DNA of 64,000 nucleotides from Antarcticimicrobium luteum (GCF_004358185.1 NZ_SMUV01000052.1:1-64000), one strand, 5' to 3'. Positions 44,414 through 53,891 are shown, numbered from the stretch's first letter. The notes: generated by a model from the letters alone, not told the origin. Numbers and translations are program-made.

Positions 44414-45405
44414 CCCGGATCAGCGCCATCATCACCACCTATAATGTCGAGGCCTTCATCGCCACGGCGATGCAGTCGGTGATCGACACCGGCTTCGACG
44501 ATCTAGAGCTGATCGTGGTCGACGACGGCTCCACCGATGCCACCCGGCAGGTGGCCGACGTGATCGGCGCGGCGGCGCCGGCCGGCCGGGTGCGCTATGA
44601 GCCGGTCTATTTCTCGCGCAACACGCCGGGCGGCGTGGCCAGCGCGGCCAATGCCGGGCTCGACCGGGCCAGCGGCGAGGTGGTGATCTTCGTCGACGGC
44701 GATGACTGGGTGCTGCCTCATGCGCTGCGCCGGGCGACGGCGCTGCATCTGGGCAAGGCGCCGGATGTGACGGTCTGCGGCTGCAAGGAATACTGGAACG
44801 ACAGCGGCGCCTACACCCGCTATCCCGAGGCGCAGGTCTGGAACACCCTGCCCGAGGCGCGCAGCCTGACGGCCAGGCGCGAGGCGGTGCTGCGGCTGGC
44901 CCCCTTCCCGTGGCGCAAGATCTACAGCCGGGATTTTCTGGAGCGCCACCGCATCCGGTTCCCGGTGGGGGATTTCTTCTACGAGGACAACCCCTTCCAT
45001 TGGGAGACGACATTGCGGGCCGAGCGGTTTGCCTTCTTCAGCCCGGTCACCCATGTCCACCGCATGGCCCGCGCGGGCCAGACCGTTTCGGACATGGGGC
45101 TGAAGCCGTTGAAGATCTTCGAACACGCCGAGACCATCCGCGGCCATCTGGAGGCGACCGGGCAGGACGCGGCGCTGCGCGCGCGCTATCTGCACTGGCT
45201 GATCGAGCATGTGCTGTGGTGCTGCCGCCACGTGCCCGCGCATGGGCTGAACCAGGTTTTCGACCGGGCGCGGGCCGATCTGGCCGGGCTGCCGGAAGAT
45301 GAATTCTGGACGCGTCTCGGCGAGCAGCCCCGCAACACCGTCGAAATCCGCCGGCTCACCGCCATCTACCTGGGTGACCGGCTGGGATTTCTGCGTGAGT
45401 TCTGA
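44410..45405 (+). CDS. GT2 family glycosyltransferase
   Basis: A 331-residue GT-A enzyme with SAIITTYNVEAFI, LIVVDDGSTDAT and the metal-binding FVDGDD. PFPWRKIYSRDFL and YEDNPFHWE repeat the acceptor-side pattern of the upstream GT2, so the two genes look like diverged duplicates. The ATG at 44410 is coupled to the upstream stop. It stands 75 bases before gmd, so one of these two enzymes could use GDP-colitose; this is inference. Confidence 0.88.
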   Translation: MTRISAIITTYNVEAFIATAMQSVIDTGFDDLELIVVDDGSTDATRQVADVIGAAAPAGRVRYEPVYFSRNTPGGVASAANAGLDRASGEVVIFVDGDDWVLPHALRRATALHLGKAPDVTVCGCKEYWNDSGAYTRYPEAQVWNTLPEARSLTARREAVLRLAPFPWRKIYSRDFLERHRIRFPVGDFFYEDNPFHWETTLRAERFAFFSPVTHVHRMARAGQTVSDMGLKPLKIFEHAETIRGHLEATGQDAALRARYLHWLIEHVLWCCRHVPAHGLNQVFDRARADLAGLPEDEFWTRLGEQPRNTVEIRRLTAIYLGDRLGFLREF

Positions 45406-45480
45406 GGCCGTCTTGCGGCCGCTGCGGTTCCAATCGCAACCCGGCGGTGTCAGGATGGCCGCAGCCATGGGAGACAGAGC

Positions 45481-46602
45481 ATGACCAAGCGCGCCCTTAT
45501 CACCGGGATCACCGGTCAGGACGGATCCTATCTGGCCGAATTTCTGCTGGAGAAGGGCTATGAAGTGCATGGCATCAAGCGCCGCGCCTCGCTGTTCAAC
45601 ACCCAGCGGATCGACCATATCTTTCAGGATCCGCATGAAAGTCACGCCCGGCTCAGGCTGCATTACGGCGATCTGACCGACAGCTCGAACCTGACCCGCA
45701 TCCTTTCGGAGGTGCGCCCGGACGAGGTCTACAACCTCGGCGCGCAGAGCCATGTGGCGGTCAGTTTCGAGGCCCCCGAATATACCGCCGACGTGGATGC
45801 CATGGGCGCGCTGCGGCTGCTGGAGGCGATCCGCTTTCTCGGGCTGGAGAAGACCACGCGGTTCTATCAGGCCTCGACCTCGGAACTCTACGGGAAGGTG
45901 GCAGAGACGCCGCAGACCGAAACCACCCCCTTCCACCCGCGCTCGCCTTACGCGGTGGCCAAGATGTATGCCTACTGGATCACGGTGAACTACCGCGAGG
46001 CCTATGGCATCTATGCCTGCAACGGCATCCTGTTCAACCACGAGAGCCCGCGCCGCGGCGAGACCTTCGTCACCCGCAAGATCACCCGGGGGCTCGCCAA
46101 TATCGCCCAGGGCCTCGATTCCTGTCTCTACATGGGCAATATCGACGCGCTGCGCGACTGGGGCCATGCCAAGGATTACGTGCGCATGCAGTGGATGATG
46201 CTGCAGCAGGAGGCGCCCGATGATTTCGTCATCGCCACCGGCAAGCAGTATTCGGTGCGCCAGTTCATCCAGTGGAGCGCCGGGGAACTGGGGATCGCGC
46301 TGCGCTTCGAGGGCGACGGCGTCGACGAGATCGCCGTGGTCGAGGCGGTCAGCGGCGACAAGGCGCCGGCGCTCAGGCCCGGCGACGTGGTGCTGCGCAT
46401 CGACCCGCGGTATTTCCGCCCCGCCGAGGTGGAGACGCTGCTGGGCGATCCGTCGAAAGCCAGGGCAAAGCTGGGCTGGGAGCCGGAGATCACCGCGCAG
46501 GCGATGTGCGCCGAGATGGTGGCCGCGGATCTCGAGGCGGCGCGGCGCGCCCGCATCCTGGCCGATCACGGCTACAGCGCCCCGATGTCGCGGGAGGACT
46601 GA
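45481..46602 (+). CDS. gmd: GDP-mannose 4,6-dehydratase
   Basis: Converts GDP-D-mannose to GDP-4-keto-6-deoxymannose. The protein has 373 residues, the usual length. It begins with the NADP loop [14 protein letters not shown], then YNLGAQSHV, the catalytic-type STSELYG and YAVAK, and [16 protein letters not shown], all standard for Gmd. GGGAGA precedes the ATG. It is the first gene of a four-gene block with colC-like, colD and manC; the product is shared by the fucose and colitose pathways. Confidence 0.97.
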   Translation: MTKRALITGITGQDGSYLAEFLLEKGYEVHGIKRRASLFNTQRIDHIFQDPHESHARLRLHYGDLTDSSNLTRILSEVRPDEVYNLGAQSHVAVSFEAPEYTADVDAMGALRLLEAIRFLGLEKTTRFYQASTSELYGKVAETPQTETTPFHPRSPYAVAKMYAYWITVNYREAYGIYACNGILFNHESPRRGETFVTRKITRGLANIAQGLDSCLYMGNIDALRDWGHAKDYVRMQWMMLQQEAPDDFVIATGKQYSVRQFIQWSAGELGIALRFEGDGVDEIAVVEAVSGDKAPALRPGDVVLRIDPRYFRPAEVETLLGDPSKARAKLGWEPEITAQAMCAEMVAADLEAARRARILADHGYSAPMSRED

Positions 46603-46606
46603 GGCG

Positions 46607-47542
46607 ATGGGGGCGAGGGGCCGCCTGCTGCTGACCGGCGGGACCGGCATGGTGGGGCGCAACATCCTGGCGCATCCGGCGGCGCGGGACTGGACCGTCC
46701 TGGCGCCGGGCAGCGCCGAGCTGGACCTGACCGATGCCGGCGCGGTGACGGATTTTTTCGACCGGCACCGCCCCGACATGGTGATCCATGCCGCCGGCCG
46801 GGTCGGCGGCATCCAGGCCAACATGGCGCATCCGGTCGCCTTTCTCGACCAGAACATGACCATGGGGCGCAATGTGGTGATGGCGGCGCATCGGGCCGGC
46901 GTCCGGCGCCTGCTGAATCTGGCCTCGACCTGCATGTATCCGCGCGCCGCGCCCAACCCGCTGAGCGAGGAGATGATCCTGACCGGAGAGCTGGAGCCGA
47001 CCAACGAAGGCTATGCGCTGGCCAAGATCATGACCATGCGGCTGTGCGACTATATCCGCCGCGAGGATGCGCAGGCGCAGTACAAGACGCTGATCCCCTG
47101 CAACCTCTACGGGCTCTATGACACGTTCGATCCCGGCCGCTCGCATCTGGTGCCCGCCATCATCCACAAGGTGCATGAGGCAAAGACCCGGGGCCTCGGG
47201 TCCGTCGAGATCTGGGGCGACGGCACCGCCCGGCGCGAATTCATGTTCGCCGGCGATCTGGCCGATGCGATCTGGAAGGCGGCCGCCGGGATCGAGGCCC
47301 TGCCCGGGGCGATGAACATCGGGCTGGGGCACGATCATGCGATCAACGACTATTACGCCGCCGTGGCCGGGGTGATCGGCTGGGCCGGCATCTTCACCCA
47401 CGATCTTTCCAGGCCGGTGGGGATGAAACGGAAACTCTGCGCGACCACCCGTCAGACCGCCTGGGGCTGGACGGCGCCGACCACGCTGCGGGACGGCCTC
47501 GCGCAGACCTACCGCCATTACCTGGAGCATTACGCCGCATGA
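46607..47542 (+). CDS. colC: GDP-L-colitose synthase / GDP-fucose-synthase-like epimerase-reductase
   Basis: A 311-residue NADPH-dependent epimerase-reductase. The loop TGGTGMVGRN is followed by HAAGRVGGIQANM, CMYPRAAPNPLSEE, and the catalytic YALAK. These motifs are common to GDP-fucose synthase and its colitose-pathway relative ColC. I prefer ColC (C5 epimerisation and C4 reduction of the 3,6-dideoxy sugar) because the next gene is colD, coupled by an ATGA overlap. If ColD were inactive the product would instead be GDP-L-fucose. It starts 5 bases after gmd. Confidence 0.8.
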   Translation: MGARGRLLLTGGTGMVGRNILAHPAARDWTVLAPGSAELDLTDAGAVTDFFDRHRPDMVIHAAGRVGGIQANMAHPVAFLDQNMTMGRNVVMAAHRAGVRRLLNLASTCMYPRAAPNPLSEEMILTGELEPTNEGYALAKIMTMRLCDYIRREDAQAQYKTLIPCNLYGLYDTFDPGRSHLVPAIIHKVHEAKTRGLGSVEIWGDGTARREFMFAGDLADAIWKAAAGIEALPGAMNIGLGHDHAINDYYAAVAGVIGWAGIFTHDLSRPVGMKRKLCATTRQTAWGWTAPTTLRDGLAQTYRHYLEHYAA

Positions 47543-48705
47543 GTGTTCTCTATCCGCTTGCCACCTCGTCCTGGGATCAGGAGGAATATGACGCGCTGCA
47601 GCGCGTGATCGCCTCGGACATGTATTCCATGGGCCCCGAGGTCGCCGCCTTCGAGGCGGAGTTTGCCGCCCATTTCGGCTCGAACCACGCGGTCATGGTC
47701 AATTCCGGCTCCTCCGCCAACCTGCTGATGATCGCGGCGCTGTTCTTCACCGGGAACGAAACGCTGAAACTGCGGCGCGGCGACGAGATCATCGTGCCGG
47801 CGGTGAGCTGGTCGACCACCTACTTCCCGCTCTGCCAATACGGGCTGAAGGTGAAATTCGTCGATATCGACCTGGCGACGCTGAACTACGATCTCGACGC
47901 GCTGGCGGCGGCGGTCAGCGACCGGACCCGTGCCATCATGGTGGTCAACCTGCTGGGCAACCCCAACGACTTCGACCGGATCGCGGCGATCACCCAGGGC
48001 CGCGACATCGTGGTGGTCGAGGACAATTGCGAAAGCATGGGCGCCACCTTCAACGGCGGGCAGGCCGGCACCTTCGGGGTGATGGGCAGCTATTCGGCCT
48101 TCTTCTCGCATCACATCTCGACGATGGAAGGCGGTATCGTGGCGGTGGACGACGAGGAGCTCTATCATGTGATGCTGAGCCTGCGCGCCCATGGCTGGAC
48201 CCGCAATCTGCCCAAGTTCAACCATGTGACCGGCGAGAAGAGCGACGATCCCTTCGAGGAGAGCTTCCGCTTCGTGCTGCCGGGCTACAACCTGCGGCCG
48301 CTGGAGATGTCCGGCGCGCTGGGGCGGGCGCAGCTGAAGAAGCTGCCCGGGCTGATCGCCGGGCGCCGCGCCAACGGCGCGCTGCTGCAGGCGCAGCTGG
48401 GCAACCATCCCAGGTTCATGATCCAGAAGGAGATCGGCCAGAGCTCGTGGTTCGGCTTCAGCCTGGTGCTGCGCCCGGGGCTGGACCTGGACCGGCGCGA
48501 GGTGGTGCGCGAGCTGAACGCGGCCGGCTTCGAATGCCGCCCGATCGTGGCCGGCAATTTCGCCAAGAACGAGGTCCTGAAATATTTCGACTATGAAATC
48601 CACGGGCCGCTGAAGAACGCCGACTATATCGACGCCAACGGGCTTTTCGTGGGCAACCATCATTATCCGATTCCCGAGGCGATCGAGGCGCTGAGCCGGA
48701 TCTGA
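47539..48705 (+). CDS. colD: GDP-4-keto-6-deoxy-D-mannose 3-dehydratase
   Basis: A 388-residue PLP enzyme of the DegT/DnrJ/EryC1 aminotransferase fold that removes the C3 hydroxyl without transferring an amino group to the product sugar. The decisive feature is SHHISTMEGG: the lysine that normally binds PLP is replaced by His191, the hallmark of ColD. VNSGSSANLLMIAALFF, EDNCESMGATF (Asp162) and HGWTRNLP are the other family blocks. Together with Gmd and ColC it makes GDP-L-colitose, a 3,6-dideoxyhexose found in some marine and enteric O-antigens. Confidence 0.93.
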   Translation: MSVLYPLATSSWDQEEYDALQRVIASDMYSMGPEVAAFEAEFAAHFGSNHAVMVNSGSSANLLMIAALFFTGNETLKLRRGDEIIVPAVSWSTTYFPLCQYGLKVKFVDIDLATLNYDLDALAAAVSDRTRAIMVVNLLGNPNDFDRIAAITQGRDIVVVEDNCESMGATFNGGQAGTFGVMGSYSAFFSHHISTMEGGIVAVDDEELYHVMLSLRAHGWTRNLPKFNHVTGEKSDDPFEESFRFVLPGYNLRPLEMSGALGRAQLKKLPGLIAGRRANGALLQAQLGNHPRFMIQKEIGQSSWFGFSLVLRPGLDLDRREVVRELNAAGFECRPIVAGNFAKNEVLKYFDYEIHGPLKNADYIDANGLFVGNHHYPIPEAIEALSRI

Positions 48706-48766
48706 GATCGCCCGGACATCACCCGCGCCGCGGCCGGGACATGATTTGGAAAAGGTATGCTTTGAA

Positions 48767-50209
48767 ATGACAGATTCTGTTTCGCCGATGATCACCCCCA
48801 TCCTTCTGTGCGGCGGCTCCGGCACCCGGCTCTGGCCGCTGTCGCGCAAGAGCTATCCGAAACAATTCGTGCCGCTGGTCGGGGACAGGACGCTGTTCCA
48901 GGCCTCGGCGGCGCGGCTCTCGGGGGAGGGGTTCGCGCCGCCCGTGGTGCTGACCAATTCCGATTTCCGCTTCATCGTGACCGAGCAGCTGGCCGGGGCG
49001 GGCATCGATCCCGGCGCGGTGCTGATCGAGCCGCAGGGGCGCAATACGGCGCCGGCGGTGCTGGCCGCCGCGCTCTGGCTGGAAAAGAGCGATCCCGAGG
49101 GGCTGATGCTGGTGGCGCCCTCGGATCACGTGGTGCCCGACGCGCCCGCCTTCCGCGCCGCGGTGGCGGCCGGGGTGCCCGCCGCCCGTGCCGGCCAGCT
49201 GGTGACCTTCGGCATCAAGCCGACGCATGCGGAAACCGGATATGGCTATCTTGAGCTTTCCGAGGATCCCGGCGATTTCGCCGCCCGGCCGCTGGCGCTG
49301 AAACGGTTTGTCGAGAAACCCGATGCCGCCCGCGCCGAGGACATGGTGCAGGCCGGCAGCTACCTGTGGAACGCCGGCATCTTCCTGTTCGCGGTCAAGA
49401 CCATTCTCGCCGCGTTCCGCGCCCATGCGCCGGAGCTGATCGCCCCGGTGCAGGCGGCGCTGGAGCGGGGGCGGCCCGACCTGGGCTTCTTCCGGCTCGA
49501 CCCGGAGGCCTGGGCGGGGGCCGGCGACATCTCGATCGACTACGCGGTGATGGAGCGGGCGGCGAACCTCTCGGTGGTGCCCTTCGCGGCCGGCTGGTCC
49601 GACCTCGGCGGCTGGGACGCGGTCTGGCGCGAGACCGGGCCGGACGCCGCCGGCGTCGTCACCACCGGGGCGGCCACCGCGATCGACTGCGAGAACACGC
49701 TGCTGCGCTCGGAGGATGCCAGCCTCGAGGTGGTGGGGATCGGGCTGAAGAACATCATCGCGGTGGCGATGCCCGACGCGGTGCTGGTGGCCGACGTCTC
49801 CCGCGCCCAGGACGTGAAACAGGCGGTCGCCGCGCTGAAGGCGAAACAGGCCAAGCAGGCCGAGTCCTTTCCCAAGGATCACCGCCCCTGGGGCTGGTTC
49901 GAGACCCTGGTGCTGGGGGACCGCTTCCAGGTGAAGCGGATCCACGTGCACCCCGGCGCGGCGTTGTCGCTGCAGAGCCACCACCACCGGTCCGAGCACT
50001 GGATCGTGGTCGAGGGCACCGCCAGGGTGACGGTGGACGATGAGGTTAAACTGATCAGCGAGAACCAATCGGTCTATATCCCGCTCGGCGCGGTGCACCG
50101 GATGGAGAACCCGGGCAAGGTGCCGATGGTGCTGATCGAGGTGCAGACCGGAACCTACCTCGGCGAGGACGACATCATCCGCTATGAGGATGTCTACGCC
50201 CGGGGGTGA
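48767..50209 (+). CDS. manC: Mannose-1-phosphate guanylyltransferase / mannose-6-phosphate isomerase
   Basis: Bifunctional 480-residue enzyme that supplies GDP-mannose. The N-terminal domain has the nucleotidyltransferase loop CGGSGTRLWPLSRKSYPKQF (read as two parts) and VAPSDHVV, followed by FVEKPD. The C-terminal cupin domain (about residues 365-480) is the type II isomerase with RPWGWFETL, HPGAALSLQSHHHR and VHRMENPG. The ATG at 48767 has AAAGGT upstream and is preferred over a TTG at 48746. No phosphomannomutase gene is in the window unless the GlmM homologue at 53886 has that activity. Confidence 0.95.
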   Translation: MTDSVSPMITPILLCGGSGTRLWPLSRKSYPKQFVPLVGDRTLFQASAARLSGEGFAPPVVLTNSDFRFIVTEQLAGAGIDPGAVLIEPQGRNTAPAVLAAALWLEKSDPEGLMLVAPSDHVVPDAPAFRAAVAAGVPAARAGQLVTFGIKPTHAETGYGYLELSEDPGDFAARPLALKRFVEKPDAARAEDMVQAGSYLWNAGIFLFAVKTILAAFRAHAPELIAPVQAALERGRPDLGFFRLDPEAWAGAGDISIDYAVMERAANLSVVPFAAGWSDLGGWDAVWRETGPDAAGVVTTGAATAIDCENTLLRSEDASLEVVGIGLKNIIAVAMPDAVLVADVSRAQDVKQAVAALKAKQAKQAESFPKDHRPWGWFETLVLGDRFQVKRIHVHPGAALSLQSHHHRSEHWIVVEGTARVTVDDEVKLISENQSVYIPLGAVHRMENPGKVPMVLIEVQTGTYLGEDDIIRYEDVYARG

Positions 50210-50495
50210 GCACCTGCCGGCGCGAGGAAAGAGCTGCGCTTGGCGGTCCAACTGGCAATGCCTGCGCCACAAGGTGCTGGAACGCATCTACATCGGCCGC
50301 CGCTTCCGCAACGATACCGAACGGTCGGAAAAGCTGTTCGAGATGTACACCAAGATGACGACGAAGGTGGCAGCGTGAGCGAAATTGACAGTAAGCGATG
50401 GGGTGGACGCCCCCCGGCGGCATCGAATGTGCCAAGGTGGGTCTGCGATGAACCACAAAGGAGGACGGTCACATCATCAGAGCCTCTTCAATCCT
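50210..50495. other. Intergenic stretch with a possible gene remnant
   Basis: The 286 bases between manC and the relaxase gene contain an open frame ending at 50378. Its last 37 codons (from about 50265; RHKVLERIYIGRRF, then EKLFEMYTKMTTKV) look like real, charged protein sequence, but there is no credible start, because the upstream part runs into manC. It may be the 3' remnant of a mobile-element gene; I cannot name the family. The segment around 50430-50480 (with AAAGGAGGAC) shows no complete gene. Confidence 0.3.
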
Positions 50496-52370
50496 CTACA
50501 GGCCGTAATCGCGACCGGCATCGTCGCGGTCGCGCCCCCGCTCCTCGGCGCGCTCGAAAGCCTCGATCCGGGTCCGGTAGGTGGCGGCGGGTTCGCTGTC
50601 GCGGCCGGCAATGTCATCACCGGCATCCACTGCGGCGATGGCCTTCAACTCTGAGAACACGGCTTGTCGCAGACCGGGGTCTTCGATGCGGTCCATAAGC
50701 GGATCGATCCGGCCAGCGGCCAGCTGATCCATATCCCCGTCGCGCAGGTCTTGCCGCACTTCGGAGATCAGCTTGTCCAGCGTCGCGATGTCGGCAAGGC
50801 GGCTGCCTTGCCCCGCGTCGAGAATGTCCTGACGCGCCAGATCCGCCAAAAGATCACGATCCATGCGCAGCCCCGCAAAAACATCACGCGCGCGCGCCTG
50901 CAGATCGCGCTCCATGCCAAGCCAGTCCGCGCGCTCCTGGGCGTCCACTGGACGTGACGCTTCGAGTTGCGCCTCGCTGCGATGGGGTGCGATGAAACGG
51001 GCAGCAACTTCTTCGATGCTGCTTCCCGCCTCCTCAAGCCTTGCCTCCATCGGCGCCAAAGCCCGCGACAATTCCGCTCGGAAACTACCCAGTGCAGCAC
51101 CGGCCTCAGCCGAGAGCGGATTGCCCTCCTCTCCTGCCCGTGCCGCCAGGCCCACGATCCCCTGCACACTGTAGGGATCGCGCTCCGGCGACACCGGTGA
51201 ATAATAATCCGCAAGAAAGTCGCGGCCCAGAAGCGTGCCCATTTCGCGGGCCTGCCCGGCAAAGAGCCGTTCCAGTTCTACCTTCTCGGCACCGGGCGCC
51301 ATGTCCTGAATGGCGCTCCAGGCGGTGTCGGCCTCAGCCTGCAATGTCTCGCGGGCGGCGATCAGACGACCGATCACATCCGCTCCGGCCACGGGGATAT
51401 CAGCCCCTTCGGCAAACCCTTCTTTCACCGGCAGTCCTTTCATCAAGTTGTTGGCGGCATGCTGTGCTCCCTCCGCGATGCGTCCGAGCCATGCATTCGG
51501 AGAGACGTCGGCCCCCACGCTCATCCCGGCAAGCTGTGCCAGCTGCCGATACCCCTCGGCATACCCACGCATCTCGGCCTCTCGCAGAGCGCGGCTTGCA
51601 GGATCCAGCGGCGCCACCACAGGCTCCCGCTCCTCCTTGCGGGCCGCCTGCAAATCGGTGTCCCGTGGCGCGTTTTCCATGATGCCGCGCGACAGGCGGG
51701 AAGAGGCGTTCAGCACCAGCCCGTGCTCACCCGCGATCTGCGCATGCAACTCGCGCATCATGTCATAGCTGATCTCGGAATGACGGCTAATCGAGAGGAA
51801 CTTGCCATCCTCCATTCCCACCTTGTCGACAAGAACATGGGCATGCACGTGGTCGGTGTTGCAGTGAAGGGCTGCCACATACCGATATCGATCCCGGTAA
51901 TCCCCGCCAAAGACCTCCTGCGCCCACTCGCGCGAGATAGCTTCCGCCAACTCCGCCTCGGTTCCCTTGGGAAAGGACAGGATGATGTGATCGGTGTGAC
52001 CCCGTTTAGGGGCACCGCACCAGGATGCGCTCCAATCGGCAATGACACTTTCCATGCCACGCTCGCCAAAGACACGGTCGATGCCGATCTGGTTCGACCA
52101 GGCTGCGACCCGCGCCTCGTCGCGCAGGATATACTTCATCTGTCGGCGTAACTCTTTGGGCGAATGACACCCGCCAGCGCCAACCCGCTTCACCACGCTT
52201 TGCGGCACCCGCAGCGCGTTCCAGGCTATCACCGTAACGGCCCCGCCAGAGGAACCACGCCGACGGCCCGACGATACGCGCGCTTCTCCTGCCATGGCAG
52301 CAGACCGCCGCCCCACATGAGGCAATATCTCGCCCAATACCACCTGCTGGAGGGTGCGTGTTTCAGCCAT
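50496..52370 (-). CDS. Plasmid mobilisation relaxase (MobA-like, HUH type)
   Basis: A 624-residue relaxase that would nick the plasmid at oriT and lead the strand in conjugation. The N-terminal domain has the KRGHTDHIILSFPKGT strand and the three-histidine metal motif HCNTDHVHAHV (His169, His174, His176, His178). The remaining 400 residues are mostly helical and charged, with no visible helicase or primase domain. The ATG at 52370 overlaps the end of mobC by 8 bases. No type IV secretion genes are in the window, so transfer would need a helper or genes elsewhere on the replicon. Confidence 0.85.
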   Translation of the reverse strand: MAETRTLQQVVLGEILPHVGRRSAAMAGEARVSSGRRRGSSGGAVTVIAWNALRVPQSVVKRVGAGGCHSPKELRRQMKYILRDEARVAAWSNQIGIDRVFGERGMESVIADWSASWCGAPKRGHTDHIILSFPKGTEAELAEAISREWAQEVFGGDYRDRYRYVAALHCNTDHVHAHVLVDKVGMEDGKFLSISRHSEISYDMMRELHAQIAGEHGLVLNASSRLSRGIMENAPRDTDLQAARKEEREPVVAPLDPASRALREAEMRGYAEGYRQLAQLAGMSVGADVSPNAWLGRIAEGAQHAANNLMKGLPVKEGFAEGADIPVAGADVIGRLIAARETLQAEADTAWSAIQDMAPGAEKVELERLFAGQAREMGTLLGRDFLADYYSPVSPERDPYSVQGIVGLAARAGEEGNPLSAEAGAALGSFRAELSRALAPMEARLEEAGSSIEEVAARFIAPHRSEAQLEASRPVDAQERADWLGMERDLQARARDVFAGLRMDRDLLADLARQDILDAGQGSRLADIATLDKLISEVRQDLRDGDMDQLAAGRIDPLMDRIEDPGLRQAVFSELKAIAAVDAGDDIAGRDSEPAATYRTRIEAFERAEERGRDRDDAGRDYGL

Positions 52371-52911
52371 CGTACTGACCCTCCCCGACGTCCCGAAGAT
52401 CGGACACCCGGACAAAGGCCCCGCGCAATGAGGCCGCACGCAAGGCCTGCACCGCCCGGGCCACCTCTTCGGCCCGATCCGCAAGCCGACCGACCAGTGC
52501 CGCGTCGCGCGTGTTCCACCGCAACTTACCCGCATGGGCAAGCTTCAGCATCTGCACAAGGTTGCGCGCCAGGGCATTGAGCTGACTGGTTGACGTCTTG
52601 AGCGCTACAACCTCGTCCCGGCGAAACGCGACAATGCCGGATGACAGACGGATCATGTGCCGGAGCAGACCCGACGTGGTCATGCCCGTCTCGGCCACCA
52701 GCGCCTCGAATGCTTCGGCCTCACGGGCGGACACCCGAACCTGCAGCACGCGGCCCTTTGTTGTGCGATCCGTCACCACACCGCGCGCCCGCACCCGGGC
52801 GACAGTGGGCCTGGAGCAGCCCACACACACGGCGATCTCGGCATCGCCAAGCCCTTGAGCGGCAAGCCGGCGAACCTCTTGTCGGGCTGTGGTGGAGAGG
52901 CGTTTGGACAT
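52363..52911 (-). CDS. MobC-like relaxosome accessory protein
   Basis: A 182-residue basic protein. Residues 1-45 form a helix-turn-helix (LAAQGLGDAEIAVCVGCSRPTVARVRARG, split for reading), followed by a ribbon-helix-helix-like and MobC segment (VRVSAREAEAFEALV, then TSQLNALARNLVQML). MobC proteins help the relaxase melt oriT. The ATG at 52911 is preferred over an in-frame TTG 9 bases upstream. It is translationally coupled to the relaxase gene. oriT is expected in the non-coding DNA upstream. Confidence 0.75.
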   Translation of the reverse strand: MSKRLSTTARQEVRRLAAQGLGDAEIAVCVGCSRPTVARVRARGVVTDRTTKGRVLQVRVSAREAEAFEALVAETGMTTSGLLRHMIRLSSGIVAFRRDEVVALKTSTSQLNALARNLVQMLKLAHAGKLRWNTRDAALVGRLADRAEEVARAVQALRAASLRGAFVRVSDLRDVGEGQYDG

Positions 52912-53557
52912 AGGCGGCAAGATTTATCTTTAGATAGTTTTTGTAAACACGAAAACTCTAATGAGTCGCCGCACAAGTTTTGTCATACACAATACCGTTC
53001 CTGTCAACGTCCCTACGGTCCGTTGTCGCACCTTCGGTGATCAGCACGCAGGGCCTTGGCCATACGTGCTGCAAACCCCGCGCGACAACGAACAGACCGG
53101 AGGGACACCGCTTCCCCGCGCCGCGATCCGGGACCCTGTCCCGGATCCTGAACAGGCGCGGGAATCACGTCGGCGCAGCCGACACAACATCGTTTCATTG
53201 GCGTTGAATGCTGCGAGGGGATTATCCCGGGAAGAGGGGAAGACCTTGTGGGGTTGGAACGCCTGCGCGGCACCATGCGTCATCCGTTGGTGCCGACGCG
53301 AATGGTCGAGGATCATTCGCCAAACGCCATAAGGCCCGTGCGACCCAACACCCTGAAGGTTTAGGGCATCACTGGATGCATTGGCGCAACCGCGCGATGG
53401 CGCAAGCCATGCATGCCGCAACGCCTCTTTGCATGCATGCTCGATTGACCGAACGCGTACGCGGATGATTGCAGCAATAGTGCATCGGCTCAACAGCGGT
53501 CCGTCTTTCTGACCCAAGGGTTGAACACCTGTATCGCACAAGGTCTGGACGCCATCC
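52912..53557. other. Non-coding region upstream of mobC, probable oriT location
   Basis: This 646-base stretch has no gene I can support. The first 100 bases are A/T-rich and include an imperfect inverted repeat with AGTTTT and AAAACT arms (about 52935-52957), a plausible mobC promoter and oriT neighbourhood. Further along there is a short hairpin (GTCGGC 53169-53174 with GCCGAC 53178-53183). Base composition is lower in GC than the polysaccharide genes. The exact nic site cannot be assigned from sequence alone. Confidence 0.4.
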
Positions 53558-53812
53558 CGAGGCGGCGACCTGCTGATCGGCGGCAGGGGCCGTGACCGCT
53601 TCGTTTTTGGCGAGGATCACGGCGACGACTATATCGCCGATTTCAACCCGGGCCAGGATCAGATCCGGTTCAGGATTTCGGGGCTCAGTTTCGACGATCT
53701 GGAGATCCGCGCGGTGGACGACGGGACCGAGATCGACACCGGCGCCGGCACAATTCTGCTGGACGGGATCGACGCCGACGATCTCGACCCCGCGCATTTC
53801 CTGTTCTCGTAA
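53558..53812 (+). pseudogene. 3' remnant of an RTX calcium-binding protein gene
   Basis: An open frame of 84 codons to a TAA at 53810-53812 encodes the end of an RTX protein. It begins GGDLLIGGRGRDRFVF, then DYIADFNPGQDQIRF and FDDLEIRAVDDG follow. This is the last calcium-binding nonapeptide and the C-terminal secretion-signal region of a type I secreted protein. There is no start codon or upstream RTX sequence; homology stops abruptly near 53558, next to the mobilisation region. The parent gene was probably truncated when that region was inserted or rearranged. Confidence 0.75.
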
Positions 53813-53856
53813 GGGGACGGCCCCCTTATTTTGCATAACATGGATTATGCAGCACC

Positions 53857-53891
53857 GCCTGAGAGGCGCCGCCGCACCGCGCCCCTCAGGC
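53857..53891 (-). terminator. Hairpin overlapping the end of glmM
   Basis: Arms of 13 bases (53857-53869 and 53879-53891) pair with one mismatch around a 9-base loop. The right arm covers the last codons and stop of glmM. There is no T-run after it on the minus strand, so it may be a weak or Rho-independent-like terminator. Confidence 0.35.

Noticed and set aside
44503-47004. An 833-codon open frame on the minus strand
   Set aside because: Antisense to a GT2 gene, gmd and colC; no recognisable domain.
50385-50480. Possible insertion-sequence end near AAAGGAGGAC
   Set aside because: No terminal inverted repeat, target duplication or transposase frame could be found.
53832-53851. Inverted repeat TGCATAA/TTATGCA as a terminator
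   Set aside because: The stem is only 7 bp, A/T-rich, and lacks a T-run on either strand; it could be a protein site but nothing supports this.
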